Assembly: GCA_964528095.1 (NCBI GenBank)
Contig: CAZGSG010000297.1
Span: forward strand, 1-7,373
Source of the DNA: CAZGSG01 sp964528095
Lineage (GTDB): Bacteria > Bacteroidota > Bacteroidia > Chitinophagales > Chitinophagaceae
Direction of reading: 5' to 3'
DNA length: 7,373 bases
Shown here: positions 5,080-7,373 of the stretch, one piece after another
Numbering within the stretch: position 1 is the stretch's first letter
Layout: every line of letters begins with the position of its first letter
Translations under genes and position numbers: made by a program
The notes under the pieces: generated by a model
Seen by the model: only the letters and a program-made list of their open reading frames with translations
What the model was told of the DNA's origin: nothing
Database searches by the model: none

Positions 5080-6531
5080 TTACTTTTTTGACCATATAGT
5101 TTGTGGAGTGGTGTATGCCAGAAGTCCTTCCAAACCACCTTCAGAGCCAAACCCGGATTGTTTTCTTCCGCCAAACGGCACTTCCGGTGCAACTTGTATA
5201 AATTGATTTACCCAAACGGTTCCCGATTCTATCCGTTGTGCAATCCTGATCCCCTCTTCTGTATTACCTGTCCATACCGTTCCGCCCAAGCCAAATTCTA
5301 CAGCGTTTGCTTCCTCAATTGCTTCTTCAACATCTTTGAACTTCACAATTGGGATAACGGGTCCAAACTGTTCCTCTTTTACGATCCGGGAATCCTTAGA
5401 AGGGTTGCCGATCACGGTAAGTGGAATAAAAAAGCCTTTTGTCTCCGATGGTAAACCACCTGCAAGGATTTCATAACCGTTATCTATGCTGTCACGGATC
5501 AGGTCTATCACACGGTCGTATTGGGGCTTGTTGGAGACCGGTCCGAAAACAGTATCTCCATCCAGGCCATTTCCTACCTTAACGTTACCGATCATAGCAA
5601 CAAACGTTTTTACGAATTCGTCGTAAATATCTTCGTGTACATAGATTCTTTTTGTTGCCAAACAGATCTGTCCTGAATTGGTGAAAGAGCACCAGAAGAG
5701 TGTTTGAGCCACAGTTGTTACATCAGCATCCGGCAGAACAATTGCTGCGTCATTGCCTCCTAACTCCAGTGTAAGATGCTTTAGCGTTTTTGCTGCACTC
5801 TCCATGATCTTACGGCCGGTAGGAGTTGAACCAGTATAGCTCACCTTTGCAATACCAGGATGAGAAGACATTTCTGCACCGAGGCCGCCTGAACCAGAAA
5901 TGACACTGAACACACCTGCTGGTAAAATATCACGACAGATTTCAGCAATTTTCAACATGGCCAATGTGGTGAATTGAGATTGTTTTAAAATTATTGTATT
6001 GCCGGTTAAAAGTGCAGGCGCAATTTTGAGAAATGAAAGATTTACAGGGAAGTTCCATGCGGGAATAGCTGCAACAACTCCTAAAGGGATGTGTCTTACT
6101 GTTGCAATACTGTCACCTACCTCTCTTCTTTCTTCAGGTATCTCCAGTTTTGCTGTTCCACGCAACCAGGACATGGCACCTTGTATTTCCATTCTCGAAG
6201 CGGCAACAGACTTTCCCTGCTCCAGCGTAAGAAGTTTTGAAAGAGGTTCAATGTTAGCATCAATTGCATCGGCTATAGCAAACATTTTTTCCCGGCGCAC
6301 TTCAATTGGAGTAGTAGACCAACTGGTAAATGCTTTTTGGGCAGTCTGAACGGCCTCATTGAGTTGTTCGGAAGAACACTCCTGAGCGTATGCGAATACT
6401 TCTTCGGTAGCAGGATTAATTACGGGAAAGGTAGTATTACCGTAGGCTGCTTCTCCGTTGATTGTCATTGAAAAATCGTCGCTAAAACTAATTTTTCTAT
6501 TTCTGTTGTTTTGAATTTGATTGCTCATCAT
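5080..6531 (-). CDS. NAD(P)-dependent aldehyde dehydrogenase, AldA-like
   Basis: This is a full-length 483-residue ALDH superfamily enzyme oxidising an aldehyde to its acid with NAD(P)+. Visible catalytic elements are N160 in PAWNFP (oxyanion Asn), K183 in ILKQSQFT (cofactor), the GSTPTG glycine motif (234-239), the general base E256 in LELGGND, the nucleophile C290 in NSGQIC, and E387/F389 in EEQFGPV. The C-terminal PFGGRKQSGFG (452-462) is also standard. The run LELGGNDAAIVLPDADV and overall pattern resemble the AldA-like group rather than betaine-aldehyde or succinate-semialdehyde enzymes, but the substrate is unknown. Two adjacent ATGs (6531 and 6528) are possible starts. M22 before TINGE is a third, because the first 21 residues are polar and poorly conserved in style. 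K183 is followed by QSQ instead of the usual PSE or PAE. It converges on a DJ-1-type remnant, which also belongs to aldehyde handling. Confidence 0.94.
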   Translation of the reverse strand: MMSNQIQNNRNRKISFSDDFSMTINGEAAYGNTTFPVINPATEEVFAYAQECSSEQLNEAVQTAQKAFTSWSTTPIEVRREKMFAIADAIDANIEPLSKLLTLEQGKSVAASRMEIQGAMSWLRGTAKLEIPEERREVGDSIATVRHIPLGVVAAIPAWNFPVNLSFLKIAPALLTGNTIILKQSQFTTLAMLKIAEICRDILPAGVFSVISGSGGLGAEMSSHPGIAKVSYTGSTPTGRKIMESAAKTLKHLTLELGGNDAAIVLPDADVTTVAQTLFWCSFTNSGQICLATKRIYVHEDIYDEFVKTFVAMIGNVKVGNGLDGDTVFGPVSNKPQYDRVIDLIRDSIDNGYEILAGGLPSETKGFFIPLTVIGNPSKDSRIVKEEQFGPVIPIVKFKDVEEAIEEANAVEFGLGGTVWTGNTEEGIRIAQRIESGTVWVNQFIQVAPEVPFGGRKQSGFGSEGGLEGLLAYTTPQTIWSKK

Positions 6532-6590
6532 TTTTACTGTTTTATTTCAAAACAAAATTCCGACCTTCTCATTTTCAAACTGTTTCCATA

Positions 6591-6618
6591 TTGCGGAATT
6601 GTGTGTCCAAATCCGCAA
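6591..6618. promoter_or_regulatory. 28-bp dyad upstream of the aldehyde dehydrogenase, candidate operator
   Basis: TTGCGGAATTG (6591-6601) is repeated in inverse orientation as CAAATCCGCAA (6608-6618), with one mismatch and a 6-nt centre. It sits about 60-87 nt before the ATG of the aldehyde dehydrogenase. That is upstream of a possible -7 element, GAATTTTG on the minus strand (6560-6553, one mismatch to TAnnTTTG). There is no T tract, so a terminator for the upstream gene is less likely. The position suits a regulator binding site; no regulator gene is in the window. Confidence 0.5.
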
Positions 6619-6731
6619 AAGAGAAAATACCATCGGGATTTAACAGCCCTGAATAAGATAATTTGTACAGCAGAGATGATAATCTATCTAACGAAACTTA
6701 AATCATTTTATAAATGCAACGGCTGCACTGA

Positions 6732-7373
6732 CTATTCGGGTACCAGGGTAATAAATGAGATTTCACTTCTTGTGCCGATTCGCATAGGAGTATACATTGT
6801 ACCGACTCCTTCACCCACATAGATATTAAGGTCCCGGTACTTATGCAGTCCATCATTATAGTCGAAGAAAATTTTAGCAACAAATGTTAATGGAAATAAC
6901 TGGCCTTTGTGAGTATGTCCTGCCAGGAGTAAATCAATCTTAAGATCATTCGCATAAACTTCTCCATTTGGACTGTGATGAAGCATGATAGTTGGCTTGG
7001 TTGTATCAACAGGTAATTGTGACAATACGTCCTGGATTGTTTCGCCCCCGGTGGCATGCAGATCGACACTATTCTTGTCGGCACGCATGTGTTTCAAACC
7101 AACAATTTGTAATTCTCCAAACGAAGCAATCTCATTCTCAAGGAAGTTAGTCCTGATATTCTTTAACAGTCGTCTTATTTGCTCAATACCAACTTCCTTG
7201 TCGTGGTTACCCTCAACGAAGTAATGGGGCGCCTTCATGTCTTTGAAAGGGGTTAAGACGGCCTCAGATAATCTCGACCTGGCGTCAAACAGATCCCCTG
7301 TTTGAAACACCACATCTGGATTTAATTTATTCGTTATCTCAAAAATTTTTTGGAGATGACCATTTCCCCTAAA
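6732..7373 (-). CDS. calcineurin-like metallophosphoesterase, 5' end outside the window
   Basis: The open frame continues to the right edge, giving 213 visible residues that begin FRGNGHLQKIFEITNKL. Metal-binding motifs of the family are in order: GDLFD (26-30), GNHD in YFVEGNHDKE (55-58), LHHSP (131-135) and GHTHKGQLFP (152-161). The family's closing GEGVGTMYTPMRIGTRSEI is near the end. The missing part should hold the first DxH motif and, in many YkuE-like relatives, N-terminal membrane segments. A GTG at 7313 lies inside the conserved NPDVVFQTGD strand, so it is not the real start. Members are di-metal phosphoesterases, often membrane-attached; the substrate is unknown. The aldehyde dehydrogenase follows on the same strand after 200 nt, too far for tight coupling. 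Confidence 0.92.
   Translation of the reverse strand, partial: FRGNGHLQKIFEITNKLNPDVVFQTGDLFDARSRLSEAVLTPFKDMKAPHYFVEGNHDKEVGIEQIRRLLKNIRTNFLENEIASFGELQIVGLKHMRADKNSVDLHATGGETIQDVLSQLPVDTTKPTIMLHHSPNGEVYANDLKIDLLLAGHTHKGQLFPLTFVAKIFFDYNDGLHKYRDLNIYVGEGVGTMYTPMRIGTRSEISFITLVPE

Noticed and set aside
6511..6822. A 103-codon plus-strand frame spanning the gap between the metallophosphoesterase and aldehyde dehydrogenase genes.
   Set aside because: It overlaps both flanking genes in antisense, its protein resembles nothing I know, and no promoter match precedes it.
7311..7313. GTG as start of the metallophosphoesterase.
   Set aside because: The frame stays open to the window edge, and the upstream residues (GNGHLQKIF, NKLNPD) fit the family, so the gene simply runs off the window.

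Overview
The window looks like chromosomal DNA from a member of the Bacteroidota, most likely the Chitinophagaceae or a close relative. The basis is promoter style and gene content. Four exact copies of the Bacteroidota -7 element TAnnTTTG stand in front of genes (243-250, 1107-1114 and 4196-4203 on the plus strand, 190-183 on the minus strand). No Shine-Dalgarno sequence is visible before any start codon. The proteins (an OmpW/PorT-style barrel protein, HflX, a small Rieske protein, an EndoQ-like PHP protein) also fit that group. No taxonomic search could be run.

Left part (1-2714): a tRNA with anticodon CAU runs off the left edge on the minus strand. Divergent from it is a secreted beta-barrel outer-membrane protein gene, closed by a clear intrinsic terminator (1071-1100). 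Then comes hflX, a ribosome-associated GTPase, followed 29 nt later by a small Rieske [2Fe-2S] protein that is probably co-transcribed.

Middle (2784-4577): on the minus strand lies a 424-residue endonuclease Q family protein (PHP domain plus zinc-binding motif), a repair nuclease for deaminated bases. A complete tRNA-Asn(GUU) gene follows, with its own promoter and terminator. The 64-bp block just downstream of this tRNA (an 18-bp perfect palindrome plus the terminator hairpin) occurs a second time 171 bp further on. There the terminator stem has decayed, and the copy ends directly against a gene remnant.

Right part (4578-7373): the remnant is a DJ-1/PfpI-family gene that has lost its first ~90 codons and carries a one-base frameshift. 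It converges, across a 15-bp perfect hairpin, on an intact aldehyde dehydrogenase of the AldA-like group, which has a 28-bp dyad (6591-6618) upstream. A calcineurin-like metallophosphoesterase gene on the same strand runs off the right edge.

I see no convincing new multi-gene system. The most unusual part is the scar next to tRNA-Asn (4327-4975): a duplicated tRNA-downstream block, a structured AT-rich spacer and a truncated gene meeting at one junction. This looks like a recombination or integration footprint. All other genes are ordinary family members, with a few details worth checking.
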